From Hahella sp. KA22 (lineage in GTDB: Bacteria > Pseudomonadota > Gammaproteobacteria > Pseudomonadales > Oleiphilaceae), in contig NZ_CP035490.1 of assembly GCF_004135205.1 (NCBI RefSeq), positions 2,001,501-2,065,500 on the forward strand: 64,000 bases of DNA, in the 5' to 3' direction. Shown piece by piece: positions 1-11,338 of the stretch (the first letter of the stretch is position 1; every line of letters starts with the position of its first letter). The notes beneath the pieces were generated by a model that was not told where the DNA came from, made no database searches, and was given only the letters and a program-made list of their open reading frames with translations. A program made the translations under genes and the position numbers.

Positions 1-1306
1 CGTCTACAGCGCTTTCGATCATGCCTGCGCCGATAGTGACGTTGGTCAGGCGGTCAATGATGATGAAAGCGCCGGTAGTGCGGTTACGGGAATAGGGATC
101 AAACACCAACGGTTGGTTGAGCGTGACTTCGCAGGAGCCGATTTCGTTCAGCTGCAGCGTATCGGTTTCGCTCTTCTCCAGCGTATTGACGTCGATCTGG
201 TGATGGATGCGACTAACAGAACCGGTCGCCAGATGCGTCGCCTGCTTGATGTAGTATTGACGGCCCGGCAGCAACGGCGCTTCGCTCATCCAGACTATAT
301 GCGCCTGCATCCGGTTGGATACGCAGGGGACGTTATCTGGGCGAACCAGTACGTCGCCGCGGCTGATATCGATCTCGTCGGCTAATGTCAGCGTCACGGC
401 CTGATCAGAGAAAGCTTCTTCCTGTTCGCCCTCGAAGGTGACGATGGACTTTACCGTACTGGTTTTGCGGGAAGGCAGCGCCATGATGGGGTCGCCTTTG
501 CGGATAATCCCCGAGGATACTGTGCCGCTATAGCCGCGGAAGTCCAGGTTCGGACGATTGACGTACTGCACTGGCATGCGGAAATCGGACAAATTCTTGT
601 CGCGGGAGATTTCCACTGTCTCCAGGATTTCCATCAGCGGCTTGTCTTTGTACCAAGGCATCGCTGGGGAGTTGGAGACCACGTTGTCGCCATCCAGTGC
701 TGAGATCGGTACGAATTTCAGGTCGTGTAGAGTCAGGCCTTTAGCGAAATTCAGATACTCTTGTTTGATCTCTTCGTAGCGCTCTTCGCTGTAGTCCACC
801 AAGTCCATTTTGTTCACCGCCACCAAAATGTGCTGGATGCCCAGCAGTGAGGCGATGAAGGTGTGGCGTTTGGTCTGTTTCAGAACGCCGTGACGGGCGT
901 CGATCAGGATGATGGCCAGTTGCGCAGTGGAGGCGCCTGTGGCCATGTTGCGCGTGTATTGCTCATGGCCTGGGGTGTCGGCGATGATGAACTTTCTCTT
1001 GGCGGTGGAGAAATAGCGATAGGCGACGTCAATCGTGATGCCTTGCTCGCGCTCCGCCTGAAGTCCGTCAACCAGCAGGGATAAATCGAGCTTTTCGCCC
1101 GCATTGCCGGATTTGGCGCTGTCTTTTTTGATGGCTTCAAGTTGATCTTCATAGATCATCTTGGAGTCGTGCAGCAATCGGCCGATCAGGGTGCTTTTGC
1201 CGTCGTCAACGCTGCCGCAGGTTAAAAGGCGAAGCAGCTCTTTGTGTTCGTGCTGCTTCAGATATTCGAGAATGTCTTCGCTGATTAGGTTTGATTGATG
1301 TGACAT
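1..1306 (-). CDS. cysN: sulfate adenylyltransferase subunit 1 (partial, 3' end outside window)
   Basis: GTPase subunit of ATP sulfurylase. With CysD it makes adenosine 5'-phosphosulfate from ATP and sulfate, the first step of assimilatory sulfate reduction in the cytoplasm. About 435 N-terminal residues are visible and read [16 protein letters not shown] from the start. The P-loop GSVDDGKST lies at residues 31-39, followed by the G3 motif DTPGH and the G4 motif NKMD, then EF-Tu-like beta-barrel domains. The frame is open to the window edge, so it cannot be told whether this is a plain CysN (about 475 aa) or a CysN-CysC fusion. It lies 65 bp downstream of cysD on the same strand, the usual cysDN operon. 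The start is the first ATG ahead of the conserved N-terminus. Confidence 0.95.
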   Translation of the reverse strand, partial: MSHQSNLISEDILEYLKQHEHKELLRLLTCGSVDDGKSTLIGRLLHDSKMIYEDQLEAIKKDSAKSGNAGEKLDLSLLVDGLQAEREQGITIDVAYRYFSTAKRKFIIADTPGHEQYTRNMATGASTAQLAIILIDARHGVLKQTKRHTFIASLLGIQHILVAVNKMDLVDYSEERYEEIKQEYLNFAKGLTLHDLKFVPISALDGDNVVSNSPAMPWYKDKPLMEILETVEISRDKNLSDFRMPVQYVNRPNLDFRGYSGTVSSGIIRKGDPIMALPSRKTSTVKSIVTFEGEQEEAFSDQAVTLTLADEIDISRGDVLVRPDNVPCVSNRMQAHIVWMSEAPLLPGRQYYIKQATHLATGSVSRIHHQIDVNTLEKSETDTLQLNEIGSCEVTLNQPLVFDPYSRNRTTGAFIIIDRLTNVTIGAGMIESAVD

Positions 1307-1371
1307 GGACCGTACTCAATTGAACTCTGCTAAATGAATGCTTCCCTGAAGGCGCTTCTTCTCTCTATGGA

Positions 1372-2280
1372 TCAGAAGTAGCCTTCGCGTTTCTTTTGCT
1401 CCATCGAGCCAGCCTGATCATGGTCAATGACGCGACCTTGACGCTCAGAGCTGGTGGTTAGCAGCATTTCCTGAATAATTTCCGGCAACGTGGTCGCCGT
1501 AGATTCGATAGCTCCAGTCAGCGGGTAGCAGCCCAGAGTACGGAAGCGCACGTCTTTCATCATCGGGGTTTCGCCCGGCTTTAAAGGCATGCGGTCATCG
1601 TCCACCATGATCATCGTGCCATCGCGCTCGACAACTGGGCGCTTGGCGGAGAAGTAAAGAGGGACGAGCTCAATGTTCTCCAGATAGATGTATTGCCAGA
1701 TGTCCAGTTCGGTCCAGTTGGACAGAGGGAACACCCGGATGCTTTCGCCTTTATTGATCTTTCCGTTGTACAGGTTCCACAGCTCAGGGCGCTGATTTTT
1801 CGGATCCCAGCGGTGATTGGAGTCGCGGAAAGAATAGACGCGCTCTTTCGCGCGGGACTTCTCCTCGTCGCGACGGGCGCCGCCAAAGGCTGCATCGAAT
1901 TTATATTTATTGAGAGCCTGTTTCAGAGACTCGGTCTTCATGACATCGGTATGCTTGGCGCTGCCGTGTGTAAAGGGGCCGATGCCCTCGCGCACGCCGT
2001 CTTCATTTATGTGGACAATCAAGTCCAGTCCAAATTTCGCCGCCTGCTGATCACGGAAAGTGATCATATCCTTGAATTTCCAGGTTGTGTCCACGTGCAT
2101 CAAAGGAAAGGGCGGTTTGCCGGGAAAGAAGGCCTTGCGCGCCAAATGCAGCATCACCGAAGAGTCTTTTCCGATGGAGTAGAGCATGACGGGGCGCTCA
2201 AACTCGGCGGCGACTTCTCTGATTATATGGATACTTTCAGCTTCCAGCTGTTTTAGATGGGTGAGGTTGTAATCAGTCAT
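1372..2280 (-). CDS. cysD: sulfate adenylyltransferase subunit 2
   Basis: Catalytic subunit of ATP sulfurylase, a PP-loop (PAPS reductase-like) ATP pyrophosphatase that works with the GTPase CysN. The PP-loop motif SIGKDSS is at residues 35-41. The body carries the family segments [15 protein letters not shown] and [15 protein letters not shown], and the tail ends in the usual KKREGYF. The length of 302 aa is normal for the family. It is the first gene of a cysD-cysN operon on the minus strand. The roughly 300 bp upstream have no clear -35 box, as expected for a CysB-activated promoter, but no CysB site could be assigned. Confidence 0.97.
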   Translation of the reverse strand: MTDYNLTHLKQLEAESIHIIREVAAEFERPVMLYSIGKDSSVMLHLARKAFFPGKPPFPLMHVDTTWKFKDMITFRDQQAAKFGLDLIVHINEDGVREGIGPFTHGSAKHTDVMKTESLKQALNKYKFDAAFGGARRDEEKSRAKERVYSFRDSNHRWDPKNQRPELWNLYNGKINKGESIRVFPLSNWTELDIWQYIYLENIELVPLYFSAKRPVVERDGTMIMVDDDRMPLKPGETPMMKDVRFRTLGCYPLTGAIESTATTLPEIIQEMLLTTSSERQGRVIDHDQAGSMEQKKREGYF

Positions 2281-2583
2281 TTTTTCAACTGCACTCCTTA
2301 GTAAGGGGTCTCCGGTAAGGCTGATGTCCGAGGATGATTGGGTTAAAAAGCTACATCTACTATACCAAACACTTGGTGATTATAAGAAGAATGGCTTTTA
2401 GAAGAGTTTATTCTGACGATATAGTTTTCTATGGCCTTTTAGTAGCTTCTGATTCACGCAAGTAAGCGGCGCTGCCTATAGCGAGCTGTTTTTGGCGAAC
2501 TTTTCGGGGTTCCATCCTATTTGAGCTGTTGGCTCCAAATAGAAAGTTTAAGATGAAAACCTGGAAAATCCGGCGGCGAATTT
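2281..2583. other. intergenic region upstream of cysD
   Basis: AT-rich spacer between cysD and the PilZ gene. On the minus strand it contains TATAAT- and TATAGT-like hexamers between about 2360 and 2395, but none has a convincing -35 partner at 16-18 bp. This would fit activator-dependent transcription of cysDN. No gene, repeat or terminator was recognised. Confidence 0.35.
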
Positions 2584-2988
2584 CTAACGCAGCTTATTCT
2601 CGGCGATATACTGCTCAAGTTGGTGGGTTTGCTCTGGCGTCAACTCTTTAAATTGTAAGCCTACGTGAAAGGCGTTACGAGCCAGTCGGCGAGTGTATAT
2701 GACCAGCATCTCTGTCTCTACTTCGACAACATCTTTCTTGCCCAGAGGCAGAGTGAAGCGAATGTTGATGCAGACTGGCCGTAATGGCGCAAAATTTAAG
2801 GCATTTGGCGTCAACGTCTCCAAGATGCAGCGATCGCATTCAAGCATGAGGCCTGTTCTGGAAATGTTGTGGATGGCCGCGTCGCATTCCCGTTGGTCGC
2901 GTGTAGTGATATGTGCGACGAAATCCGTTGGAATGCGCAGATGATGCCTCAGATTTCTTTGCATGACGGTTGGACTGCTTTGAATCAT
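2584..2988 (-). CDS. PilZ domain protein
   Basis: Small single-domain PilZ protein (134 aa), a predicted c-di-GMP receptor. The two binding motifs are visible: R-x3-R as RHHLR at residues 14-18, and N-x-S-x2-G as NISRTG about 25 residues later. A beta-rich stretch follows that ends in GLQFKEL, typical of the last PilZ strands. There is no fused output domain, so it probably acts by binding a partner protein. It stands alone between cysD and the divergent rimO, with no operon partner to suggest a pathway. The family assignment is firm; the cellular role is unknown. Confidence 0.85.
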   Translation of the reverse strand: MIQSSPTVMQRNLRHHLRIPTDFVAHITTRDQRECDAAIHNISRTGLMLECDRCILETLTPNALNFAPLRPVCINIRFTLPLGKKDVVEVETEMLVIYTRRLARNAFHVGLQFKELTPEQTHQLEQYIAENKLR

Positions 2989-3092
2989 AGTCGGTTAAGT
3001 AATGATACTAACATTCAACATGGAAGGCTAAGTGTACCAAATTGAATTTGATTTAAAATTAATCTTTTTGGCATAGAGAGCACGATTTTTTT

Positions 3093-3116
3093 GTAACAAT
3101 GTGGGAATTTTGTTAC
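3093..3116. promoter_or_regulatory. inverted repeat upstream of rimO and the PilZ gene
   Basis: GTAACAA and TTGTTAC form a perfect 7-bp inverted repeat with a 10-bp spacer in the divergent region between the PilZ gene and rimO. The spacing resembles a dimeric regulator site, but no regulator is recognised. It could be chance in an AT-rich region. Confidence 0.3.
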
Positions 3117-3225
3117 GGAGTGTAATCTTTGTTGTTGGTTGAAGTTTGAGCGATATTTGATCTATTTTCTCGAGCTGAGCTTAGGTAGAATGGCGGCCTT
3201 TTTCTGAATAGACAGGTGATGGTAG

Positions 3226-4545
3226 ATGTCCTCTTCTAGCGGCAAAGTGGGTTTCGTCAGCCTTGGCTGCCCCAAAAACACAGTAGACTCGGAGCGCATT
3301 CTGACGCAACTGCGTACGGAGGGGTACGAGATATCGGCCAGCTATGAAGATGCGGATGTCGTTTTGGTGAACACCTGCGGCTTTATCGATAGTGCTGTGC
3401 AAGAGTCTCTGGACGCTATTGGCGAGGCGTTGCGCGAGAACGGCAAAGTCATCGTGACCGGGTGTCTTGGCGCCAAAGAGGATGTGATCCGTGAAGTGCA
3501 CCCGAAAGTGCTGGCGGTAAGTGGCCCGCACGCTTATTCGGAAGTGATGAACCAAGTGCATCAAGTGGCTCCGAAGCCTGAATACAACCCCTTCCTCAAC
3601 CTTGTGCCCGATACTGGGGTTAAGCTCACGCCCAAGCATTATGCCTATCTGAAGATATCTGAAGGCTGTAACCACCGTTGTACGTTTTGCATAATTCCGT
3701 CCTTCCGCGGTGACTTGGAGAGCCGTCCTATCGGTGATGTGTTGGGCGAGGCGCAACGCCTGGTGAATAACGGCGTTAAAGAGTTGCTGGTGATCTCTCA
3801 GGACACCAGCGCTTATGGCGTGGATACTAAGTATCGCACTGGCTTTTGGGAAGGTCGCCCCGTAAAAACGCGAATGAAAGAGCTTTGTGACGAGCTTGGG
3901 CGCATGGGGGTTTGGGTGCGACTGCACTATGTGTATCCTTATCCCCATGTTGATGACGTCATTCCGTTAATGGCGGACGGTAAAATTCTTCCTTATCTGG
4001 ATATTCCATTTCAGCACGCCTCTCCGTCTGTGCTGAAAAATATGCGTCGTCCAGCCCATGCAGAGAAGGTGCTGCACAGAATTGGCAGGTGGCGTGAGCA
4101 GTGTCCGGATATTACTCTGCGCTCCACCTTTATAGTCGGCTTTCCTGGGGAAACTGAAGACGATTTCCAGACGTTGCTCGACTTCCTTGAAGAAGCGCAG
4201 TTGGATCGAGTTGGATGTTTTAAATATTCTCCGGTGGAAGGCGCGACGGCGAATGAGTTGCCTGATCCTGTTGAAGAAGCTGTCAAACAGGAGCGCTGGG
4301 AGCGCTTTATGGAAGTGCAGCAGCGTATCAGCGCCGGTCGTCTGCAGGCGAAAATCGGCAAGCGTATGGATGTGATTGTGGACGAGGTGGTGGAAGAAGG
4401 GGCGGTTTGTCGTTCCAAAGCGGATGCGCCGGAAATCGACGGACAAGTGTTTTTGGACAACCAGACTCATCTGAAGCCGGGCGACATGGTTACGGTGGAG
4501 ATAGAGGATGCGGACGAATATGACTTGTGGGGGCGTCCAGTATAA
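3226..4545 (+). CDS. rimO: ribosomal protein S12 methylthiotransferase RimO
   Basis: Radical-SAM methylthiotransferase that modifies a conserved aspartate of ribosomal protein S12. The N-terminal MTTase domain has the expected cysteines, in SLGCPKN, NTCGF and TGCLG. The radical-SAM CxxxCxxC motif is present as GCNHRCTFC near residue 150, and a C-terminal TRAM domain ends in EYDLWGRPV. The length of 439 aa is typical. The opening [16 protein letters not shown] is characteristic of RimO rather than MiaB. It is a single gene, convergent with gatB, and the two share a terminator. Confidence 0.97.
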   Translation: MSSSSGKVGFVSLGCPKNTVDSERILTQLRTEGYEISASYEDADVVLVNTCGFIDSAVQESLDAIGEALRENGKVIVTGCLGAKEDVIREVHPKVLAVSGPHAYSEVMNQVHQVAPKPEYNPFLNLVPDTGVKLTPKHYAYLKISEGCNHRCTFCIIPSFRGDLESRPIGDVLGEAQRLVNNGVKELLVISQDTSAYGVDTKYRTGFWEGRPVKTRMKELCDELGRMGVWVRLHYVYPYPHVDDVIPLMADGKILPYLDIPFQHASPSVLKNMRRPAHAEKVLHRIGRWREQCPDITLRSTFIVGFPGETEDDFQTLLDFLEEAQLDRVGCFKYSPVEGATANELPDPVEEAVKQERWERFMEVQQRISAGRLQAKIGKRMDVIVDEVVEEGAVCRSKADAPEIDGQVFLDNQTHLKPGDMVTVEIEDADEYDLWGRPV

Positions 4546-4566
4546 CCGGCCCTTGCAGTCAGAATG

Positions 4567-4595
4567 AAAAAGAGCCCGTTTAGGGCTCTTTTTTT
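4567..4595. terminator. bidirectional intrinsic terminator (rimO / gatB)
   Basis: An 11-bp perfect stem (AAAAAGAGCCC with GGGCTCTTTTT, loop GTTTA) is flanked by A residues on the left and a T tract on the right. It works in both orientations and lies between the convergent 3' ends of rimO and gatB. Confidence 0.92.
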
Positions 4596-4599
4596 AGGC

Positions 4600-6042
4600 T
4601 TAACTCAGCTTTTTGGCGAGTATCTCGTTCACCTGTTGCGGGTTGGCTTTGCCTTTTGAGATTTTCATTGTTTGGCCGACAAAGAAACCGATCATTTTTC
4701 CGCGTTTAGCTTCATCTGCGGCTTTATATTGTTCGACTTGGGCAGCGTTATTCGCCAGGACCTCATCAACAAAAGCTTCAATGGCGCCGTCGTCAGTAAC
4801 GGCTATCAGGCCTTTCTTCTCAATGATTTCATCTGCTTCGCCTTCGCCGTTCCACATGGCTTCAAGCACATCCTTGGCGGCTTTGCCGTTGATGGTGTTG
4901 TCTTTCAAGCGCAGCAGCAGCTTGCCAAGCCCTTCAGCGGCGACGGGAGATTGAGATATATCCAGAGAGTTCTGGTTCAGGCGTTTGGCCAGTTCTCCCA
5001 TTATCCAGTTCGCTGTCAGTTTGGCGTCGCCGGCAATTTTGTTTGCGGCTTCAAAGTAATCCGCTTGTGCGCGTGAGCTAACTAGTACGCCTGCATCGTA
5101 ATCAGATAAGCCGTACTCAGAGCAGAAACGGGCCAGCTTTTGCTCTGGTAGCTCTGGGAGGGCGTCACGAACAGCTTCTATATAGGCTTCGTCTATTTCT
5201 ATGGGCAACAGATCAGGGTCTGGAAAATAGCGGTAATCGTTGGCGAATTCCTTGCTGCGCATGGAGCGAGTGTTGTCTTTGTCCGCATCATACAGGCGCG
5301 TCTCCTGTTTGACCTTGCCGCCATTTTCTATTAGGTCGATTTGCCTTTCAATTTCACCTTGAATGGCCTTTTCGACAAAACGGAAGGAGTTGACGTTTTT
5401 GATCTCTGTGCGAACGCCAAACTCTTCCTGACCTTTTGGACGAACGGAAACGTTGCAGTCGCAGCGCATGGACCCCTGGGACATGTCGCCATCGGAGATA
5501 CCCAGATAGGTGACGATGGAGTGCAGCTTTCTCAAATACGCGACCGCCTCTTTGGCGCTGCGAAGTTCTGGCTCAGATACAATTTCCAGTAAGGGGGTCC
5601 CTGCGCGGTTTAAGTCGATGCCGGTCATGCCGTGAAAGTCTTCATGCAGGCTTTTTCCGGCGTCTTCTTCCAAGTGGGCGCGAGTGACGTTGATCGTCTT
5701 CTTCTCGCCACTCTCAAGCTGGATGTCCAATTTGCCCTGCTTGACGGTTGGGTGGTCCAGCTGGCTGATTTGATAGCCTTTGGGCAGATCAGGGTAGAAA
5801 TAGTTTTTGCGATCGAAGACCGAGCGTGTGTTGATTTCGGCACCGATGGCCAGGCCGAACATCACCGCCATGCGCACGGCTTCTTCGTTCATTACCGGCA
5901 GCATGCCAGGCATGGCCAGATCTACAGCGCAAGCCTGAGTGTTTGGCTCTGCGCCAAAAGTGGTGGCTGCGCCGGAGAATATTTTGGATTTGGTGGCGAG
6001 CTGAACATGAACTTCCAGCCCGATAACCGCTTCCCATTCCAT
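4600..6042 (-). CDS. gatB: Asp-tRNA(Asn)/Glu-tRNA(Gln) amidotransferase subunit B
   Basis: tRNA-binding and kinase subunit of the GatCAB amidotransferase, which converts mischarged Glu-tRNA(Gln) and/or Asp-tRNA(Asn) to the correct aminoacyl-tRNA. The family N-terminus [13 protein letters not shown] opens the protein. The catalytic region includes [18 protein letters not shown] and [11 protein letters not shown], followed by a helical and YqeY-like tail ending in NEILAKKLS. The length of 480 aa is normal. It is the last gene of gatC-gatA-gatB on the minus strand, 52 bp after gatA. Confidence 0.97.
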   Translation of the reverse strand: MEWEAVIGLEVHVQLATKSKIFSGAATTFGAEPNTQACAVDLAMPGMLPVMNEEAVRMAVMFGLAIGAEINTRSVFDRKNYFYPDLPKGYQISQLDHPTVKQGKLDIQLESGEKKTINVTRAHLEEDAGKSLHEDFHGMTGIDLNRAGTPLLEIVSEPELRSAKEAVAYLRKLHSIVTYLGISDGDMSQGSMRCDCNVSVRPKGQEEFGVRTEIKNVNSFRFVEKAIQGEIERQIDLIENGGKVKQETRLYDADKDNTRSMRSKEFANDYRYFPDPDLLPIEIDEAYIEAVRDALPELPEQKLARFCSEYGLSDYDAGVLVSSRAQADYFEAANKIAGDAKLTANWIMGELAKRLNQNSLDISQSPVAAEGLGKLLLRLKDNTINGKAAKDVLEAMWNGEGEADEIIEKKGLIAVTDDGAIEAFVDEVLANNAAQVEQYKAADEAKRGKMIGFFVGQTMKISKGKANPQQVNEILAKKLS

Positions 6043-6094
6043 GATATGACCTCTTCGCTAATGGTTGCGTAATCTTTATGTAGTGCGGGTGGGC

Positions 6095-7549
6095 TTATTC
6101 GCCCAGGGCCGGACTGCGTTTATGCCAGTCAGTGTTCAACTGATATTGATGTCCCAGGTTCAATAACCGGGATTCAGTAAAGTAGTTGCCGATCAACTGC
6201 ATTCCTACGGGCAGGCCGCCCTTGAAGCCGCAAGGCAGTCCAAGCGCAGGTAGACCAGCCAAGCTGGCGGGAATGGTGAAGATGTCCTCAAGATACATCT
6301 GTACCGGGTCTGACGTTTTCTCGCCCAGTTTGAAGGCGACATCGGGCGTGGTCGGGCATAACAACGCGTCGACTTCGTTCAGCGCAGACACGAAATCATT
6401 CTTAATCAGGCGGCGGATTTTTTGCGCCTGCCGGTAGTAGGCGTCGTAATATCCAGCGGACAGTGCGTAGGTTCCGATCAGGATGCGGCGCTTTACTTCG
6501 TCCCCAAAACCTTCGGATCGAGAGCGTTGATACAGATCTTCGAGATTTTTGGGATTCTCACAGCGATGGCCGTAGCGAACACCGTCGAAACGCGACAGGT
6601 TGGTTGAGCACTCTGCGGGTGCGATAACGTAGTAAGCGGGTACGGACAGCTCTGTATGGGGCAGGGAGACTTCTTTGAAGGAAGCGCCCAGCGATTCGTA
6701 CACTTTTATCGCTTCCTGCAGCGCTTTTTCAAGCTCGGCATTGAGCTGGCTGCTGAAGTATTCTTTTGGTAAGCCGATAGTGACGCCAGTCAGCGGTTGC
6801 GCCAGTGCTGAAGTGTAATCTTCCGTGGGGTTCAGGGCGCTGGTGGAGTCCATTGGGTCGTGTCCGGCCATGACATTCATTAGCAGCGCCGTGTCTTCCG
6901 CCGTGCGGGCGAAAGGGCCGCCCTGATCCAGACTTGAGGCGAAAGCTACCATGCCGAGGCGAGATACGCGTCCGTAAGTTGGTTTGAGTCCAGTCAGGCC
7001 GCAAAATGCGGCAGGCTGACGAATTGATCCGCCTGTATCTGTGCCGGTCGCCGCTGCGCAAAGTCCGGCTGCAACCGCTGCGGCGGAACCACCTGAAGAG
7101 CCGCCGGGCGCTCGCTCGGTATCCCAAGGGTTACGTACCGGACCAAAGTAGCTGTTCTCATTGGATGAGCCCATGGCGAACTCGTCCATGTTGGTCTTGC
7201 CTAATGTGACAGCACCGGCTTCCATAAACTTGCGGGTGACAGTGGACTCGTAAGGCGGAACAAATCTTTCCAGCATTCTGGAGCCGCATGTCGTCGTCAC
7301 GCCTTCCGTGCAGAAGACGTCTTTGTGCGCGAGAGGTACGCCATTCAGAATAGAGGCTTCTCCTGCATTGAGACGGGCGTCTGCCTGCTCCGCCTGAGAG
7401 AGAGCCAGATCTTCAGTAATGGTGATGAAGCAATTCAATTCTGGGTTGAGACGTTTGATTCTGGTCAGGTAATCCTGGGTGATTTCACGGGATGAAAACT
7501 GCTTATCCCGGAGTCCGCTTATGATCTCGCTAATAGTATGTGGCAACAT
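6095..7549 (-). CDS. gatA: Asp-tRNA(Asn)/Glu-tRNA(Gln) amidotransferase subunit A
   Basis: Glutaminase/amidase subunit of GatCAB that releases ammonia from glutamine for the transamidation. The amidase signature is clear: [14 protein letters not shown] followed by [16 protein letters not shown], supplying the Ser-cisSer-Lys triad, with the Lys in the upstream VPLAHKDVF segment. The length of 484 aa matches the family. It lies between gatC and gatB in one operon. An ATG start gives the usual N-terminal helix ([20 protein letters not shown]). Confidence 0.97.
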   Translation of the reverse strand: MLPHTISEIISGLRDKQFSSREITQDYLTRIKRLNPELNCFITITEDLALSQAEQADARLNAGEASILNGVPLAHKDVFCTEGVTTTCGSRMLERFVPPYESTVTRKFMEAGAVTLGKTNMDEFAMGSSNENSYFGPVRNPWDTERAPGGSSGGSAAAVAAGLCAAATGTDTGGSIRQPAAFCGLTGLKPTYGRVSRLGMVAFASSLDQGGPFARTAEDTALLMNVMAGHDPMDSTSALNPTEDYTSALAQPLTGVTIGLPKEYFSSQLNAELEKALQEAIKVYESLGASFKEVSLPHTELSVPAYYVIAPAECSTNLSRFDGVRYGHRCENPKNLEDLYQRSRSEGFGDEVKRRILIGTYALSAGYYDAYYRQAQKIRRLIKNDFVSALNEVDALLCPTTPDVAFKLGEKTSDPVQMYLEDIFTIPASLAGLPALGLPCGFKGGLPVGMQLIGNYFTESRLLNLGHQYQLNTDWHKRSPALGE

Positions 7550-7623
7550 GCGTATCTCTTACTTATCTATAGCCGGCAAGGCGTTCGCAATGGGTTCTGA
7601 TGACGGCGGGCGTTCCAGTCGCT

Positions 7624-7911
7624 TCAATCGATGACTTTGGGAACCAGGTACAAGCCATTTTCGGTGGCTGGCGCGATAGCCTGAAACTTTTCACGCTGAT
7701 TGCTTTCCGTCACTTCGTCTTTACGCAGTCGCTGAGTCATTTCCAGCGGATTGGACAGAGGCTCTACAGCGCTGGTGTCCACTTTCTGCATCTGCTCGAC
7801 GAAGTCCAGAATCTGTCCCAGGTCGCGAGTCAGTTTCGCCACTTGGTCGCCGGGCGTTTCCAATCTCGCTAGCTTGGCGATAGTCTCCAACTGTTCCGAC
7901 TGGATAGTCAC
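7624..7911 (-). CDS. gatC: Asp-tRNA(Asn)/Glu-tRNA(Gln) amidotransferase subunit C
   Basis: Small subunit that wraps around and stabilises GatA-GatB. The GTG start at 7911 is preferred. It gives 95 aa, the normal GatC length, beginning MTIQSEQLETIAKLARL as in the family, and an AGGAG ribosome-binding site lies 6 bases upstream. The same frame is open further upstream to an ATG at 8016, but the extra 35 residues are unlike GatC. It is the first gene of the gatCAB operon and is divergent from mreB. Confidence 0.93.
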   Translation of the reverse strand: MTIQSEQLETIAKLARLETPGDQVAKLTRDLGQILDFVEQMQKVDTSAVEPLSNPLEMTQRLRKDEVTESNQREKFQAIAPATENGLYLVPKVID

Positions 7912-8034
7912 ATTATTCTCCTGCTGGGCGTTGCGGTTGGCTTGATTCGGATCTGATCCGATAATTCGATGTTGAATCCGGGCTGGTGAACGCCATTGCA
8001 GCGCTCCTGATCGCACCGGAAACTAAAGAGGGCT

Positions 8035-8064
8035 ATTATAAGAGGGTTTGCGTGCAGTCTGTAA
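8035..8064 (-). promoter_or_regulatory. candidate sigma-70 promoter for gatCAB
   Basis: On the minus strand a perfect TATAAT lies at 8035-8040 with a weak TTACAG at 18 bp spacing upstream. It is about 125 bp ahead of the gatC GTG. The -10 is strong and the -35 poor. This also argues that the longer gatC reading frame, which would begin within the first bases of such a transcript, is not the real start. Confidence 0.4.
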
Positions 8065-8218
8065 ATGAATTGGCGATTTTTTCCCTGTAAAACGCCCTAA
8101 AACAGACCTTTCTGATGACAATTTTTTAATGGCTTGCGGCTAGGCCCTGGCGGGGCTAAATGATTCTTGCCCTGACCACTCGCCACTGTTAAAGTTGCCG
8201 CAGCATGCCCAACCCTAA

Positions 8219-9280
<1,062 letters not shown>

Positions 9281-9367
9281 CAACTCTTTAACGGAGTTGG
9301 CCACTTGTTTTCGCCATGTTTTATGGTAGCTTTCTGTGTTTGTAGATAAATTCCTTTCCGGACTGTT

Positions 9368-9384
9368 GGGGAGATTGCGACATT
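9368..9384 (+). promoter_or_regulatory. ribosome-binding site and ATT start of mreC
   Basis: GGGGAGA at 9368-9374 lies 7 bases ahead of ATT at 9382. The codons that follow restore the conserved MreC N-terminus. No ATG, GTG or TTG in the same frame occurs near this Shine-Dalgarno sequence, and the downstream ATG at 9424 has none. Confidence 0.6.
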
Positions 9385-10257
9385 AAAAATATCTTCGTTG
9401 AAGGCCCATTTTTAGGCGCACGAATGATATTGGTGGCTGTGCTCTCCATCGCCATCGGATTTGCGGATTATCACCTCGATCTCTTATCTTCGTTACGCGA
9501 AACGCTGGCGACTCTCGTCGCCCCTGTGCAATGGGTTGTCAGCGCTCCTTCCGACGTGGTCGACTGGACTGAAGACGCGGTTAAATCACGCCGCGATTTA
9601 CAGCAGGAAAATGACGCGCTGCGCAACAGGCTTTTGATTCTTGAGGCAAAGTCGCAGCGTCTGGCGTCTTTGACTGCGGAAGTTAATCGTCTGCGTGAGT
9701 TGCTGAATGCTTCGTCTGTGGTGGATGATTCTGTGCTGGTGTCCGAGATCATCGGCATCAACCCTGATCCTTATATGCATGAGGTGGTCGTCAACAAAGG
9801 TTCTGACGACGGCGTTTACGTCGGGCAGCCTATGCTCGATTCGCAAGGTTTGATGGGGCAGGTGACGCAAGTGTCGCCGTTGACCTCCCGTGTTCTTCTG
9901 ATTTCCGATAGTAATCATGCCGTGCCGATTCAGGTTAATCGCAACGGGGTGCGCGGCATACTTGTCGGCTCCGGCGTATTGGACCGGCTGCAACTGATAA
10001 ACGTTCCCGATACCGCTGATATTGTTGTTGGCGACTTGTTGGTGAGTTCCGGCTTGGGTGGAAAATTCCCGGCGGGCTATCCCGTTGCGAAAGTCACTGC
10101 GGTGGTGCATGACCCGGGAGAACCCTTTGCTCGAATCGAAGCGCACCCGTTATCTGAATTGAATCGCAGCAGACACGTTTTGCTGGTGTTCAAGAAGAAA
10201 TCGTCGGAGGCGGGAGACAGGGTTTCCGACGAACCTTCGCCTGAAGAAACTCAGTAG
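9382..10257 (+). CDS. mreC: rod shape-determining protein MreC, apparent AUU start
   Basis: Membrane-anchored periplasmic scaffold of the elongation (Rod) complex. A single N-terminal membrane segment is followed by a coiled coil rich in LRNRLL/NRLRELL patterns and then the beta-rich MreC domain with DPYMHEVVVNKGSDDGVYVGQPM. The first ATG, at 9424, would remove the conserved opening. Reading 14 codons further upstream gives (M)KNIFVEGPFLGAR, which matches the MreC pattern F-x2-GP-x4-R. That segment begins at an ATT codon with GGGGAG 7 bases ahead, and there is no in-frame ATG, GTG or TTG at a suitable place. With the ATT start the protein has 291 aa. Gene identity is certain; the start is an inference. 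Confidence 0.9.
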   Translation: MKNIFVEGPFLGARMILVAVLSIAIGFADYHLDLLSSLRETLATLVAPVQWVVSAPSDVVDWTEDAVKSRRDLQQENDALRNRLLILEAKSQRLASLTAEVNRLRELLNASSVVDDSVLVSEIIGINPDPYMHEVVVNKGSDDGVYVGQPMLDSQGLMGQVTQVSPLTSRVLLISDSNHAVPIQVNRNGVRGILVGSGVLDRLQLINVPDTADIVVGDLLVSSGLGGKFPAGYPVAKVTAVVHDPGEPFARIEAHPLSELNRSRHVLLVFKKKSSEAGDRVSDEPSPEETQ

Positions 10258-10262
10258 GCCTT

Positions 10263-10736
10263 ATGCCCAGAGATGAGTTTCGCCCAGTCTTGTTCGTATT
10301 CACCCTGTTCCTGGCGTTTTGCGTCAGCCTGATTCCTTTGGGTGGCTACGCTGCTTATTTCAGGCCCGAGTCCATATGCATGGTGATGTTTTACTGGACG
10401 TTGAAGCATCCCGGCGCTTGCGGCATTCTGGTTGGATGGTGCGTAGGGCTGCTATGGGACGTGTTGATGGGAAGCACTTTGGGCGTGCATGCGCTGGCGC
10501 TGGCGCTACAAGCCTATCTAGTGTTGACGATGCTGCAACGACTGCAAATGTTCCCTCTGATTCAGCAGTCATTTGTTGTGTTCATTATTGTAGGCATCGT
10601 ACTAATGCTGTTCCGCTGGATTAACGGCATGCTTGCCCAGCCCGCGACGGATATGGCCTATTTAATAGGGGCCCTGACTTCGGCGCTGTTGTGGCCATTG
10701 TTTTCGCTATTGATGGAAAAACTGGAAAATGTTTGA
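10263..10736 (+). CDS. mreD: rod shape-determining protein MreD
   Basis: Inner-membrane component of the Rod complex (157 aa) with about five hydrophobic segments. The family motif region GWCVGLLWDVLMGSTLGVHAL is present around residues 58-78. It starts 5 bp after mreC and its last codons overlap the maf start by 8 bp, so translation is probably coupled. The length is typical of the gammaproteobacterial family. Confidence 0.93.
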   Translation: MPRDEFRPVLFVFTLFLAFCVSLIPLGGYAAYFRPESICMVMFYWTLKHPGACGILVGWCVGLLWDVLMGSTLGVHALALALQAYLVLTMLQRLQMFPLIQQSFVVFIIVGIVLMLFRWINGMLAQPATDMAYLIGALTSALLWPLFSLLMEKLENV

Positions 10737-11334
10737 CGGTAACCCTGGAGGGCGTCGCCTTGTGCTGGCGTCGGGATCTCCTCGTCGGCGCGAAATGATC
10801 GCCGGGTTGGGGTGTGAGTTTTCTATCGCCAGCGCGGATATTGATGAAAGCGTTCTGCCTTCTGAAGCAGCGGCGGATTATGTGGAGCGCCTCGCCAGAG
10901 AAAAAGCGAATACAGTATTTGCAGAGCGTAAGGATCAACAGGATATAGTGGTGTTGGGCGCTGACACCACGGTTGTGGCGGGAGGCGATATTCTCGGCAA
11001 GCCAGTTGATTTTGACGACGCCCGGGCCATGCTGCGCAGGCTTTCAGGGACATGGCATGAGGTGCTGACTTCTGTGGCCTTGGTGGCGGCGGAAGGTTGC
11101 AAGGTGACGACGACTTTGAGTCGGGTGCGATTTCGAGAGTTGTCCGAGCAGGAAATTCAGCGCTATTGGGATTCCGGTGAGCCAGCTGATAAAGCGGGCG
11201 CATACGGCATTCAGGGGTTGGCCGGGAGTTTCGTGGAGCGCGTGGAAGGCAGTTATTCATCCATTGTTGGGCTGCCTCTTTGCGAGACCGTCGTGCTGTT
11301 AAAGGAATTCGGAATCAAGATCTGGTCGGACTAA
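10729..11334 (+). CDS. maf: Maf-family nucleoside triphosphate pyrophosphatase
   Basis: Hydrolyses dTTP/UTP or modified nucleotides to monophosphates (YhdE-type Maf). The N-terminal signature LASGSPRRREMI is near residue 13, and VLGADTTVVAGGDILGKP plus the GAYGIQGLAGSFVERVEGSYSS region complete the active site. At 201 aa it has the usual length. It overlaps mreD and lies 4 bp before rng, so it sits in the mreBCD-maf-rng-yhdP operon. A role in septum inhibition has been proposed historically for the family. Confidence 0.95.
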   Translation: MFDGNPGGRRLVLASGSPRRREMIAGLGCEFSIASADIDESVLPSEAAADYVERLAREKANTVFAERKDQQDIVVLGADTTVVAGGDILGKPVDFDDARAMLRRLSGTWHEVLTSVALVAAEGCKVTTTLSRVRFRELSEQEIQRYWDSGEPADKAGAYGIQGLAGSFVERVEGSYSSIVGLPLCETVVLLKEFGIKIWSD

Positions 11335-11338
11335 CTGC

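Noticed and set aside
3181-3948. Long minus-strand open frame (255 codons) over rimO
   Set aside because: It lies opposite a complete, well-recognised gene, its product has no family features, and the real gene explains the region.
7912-8016. Longer GatC beginning at the ATG at 8016
   Set aside because: It would add 35 unrelated residues; the GTG at 7911 has AGGAG and yields the normal family length.
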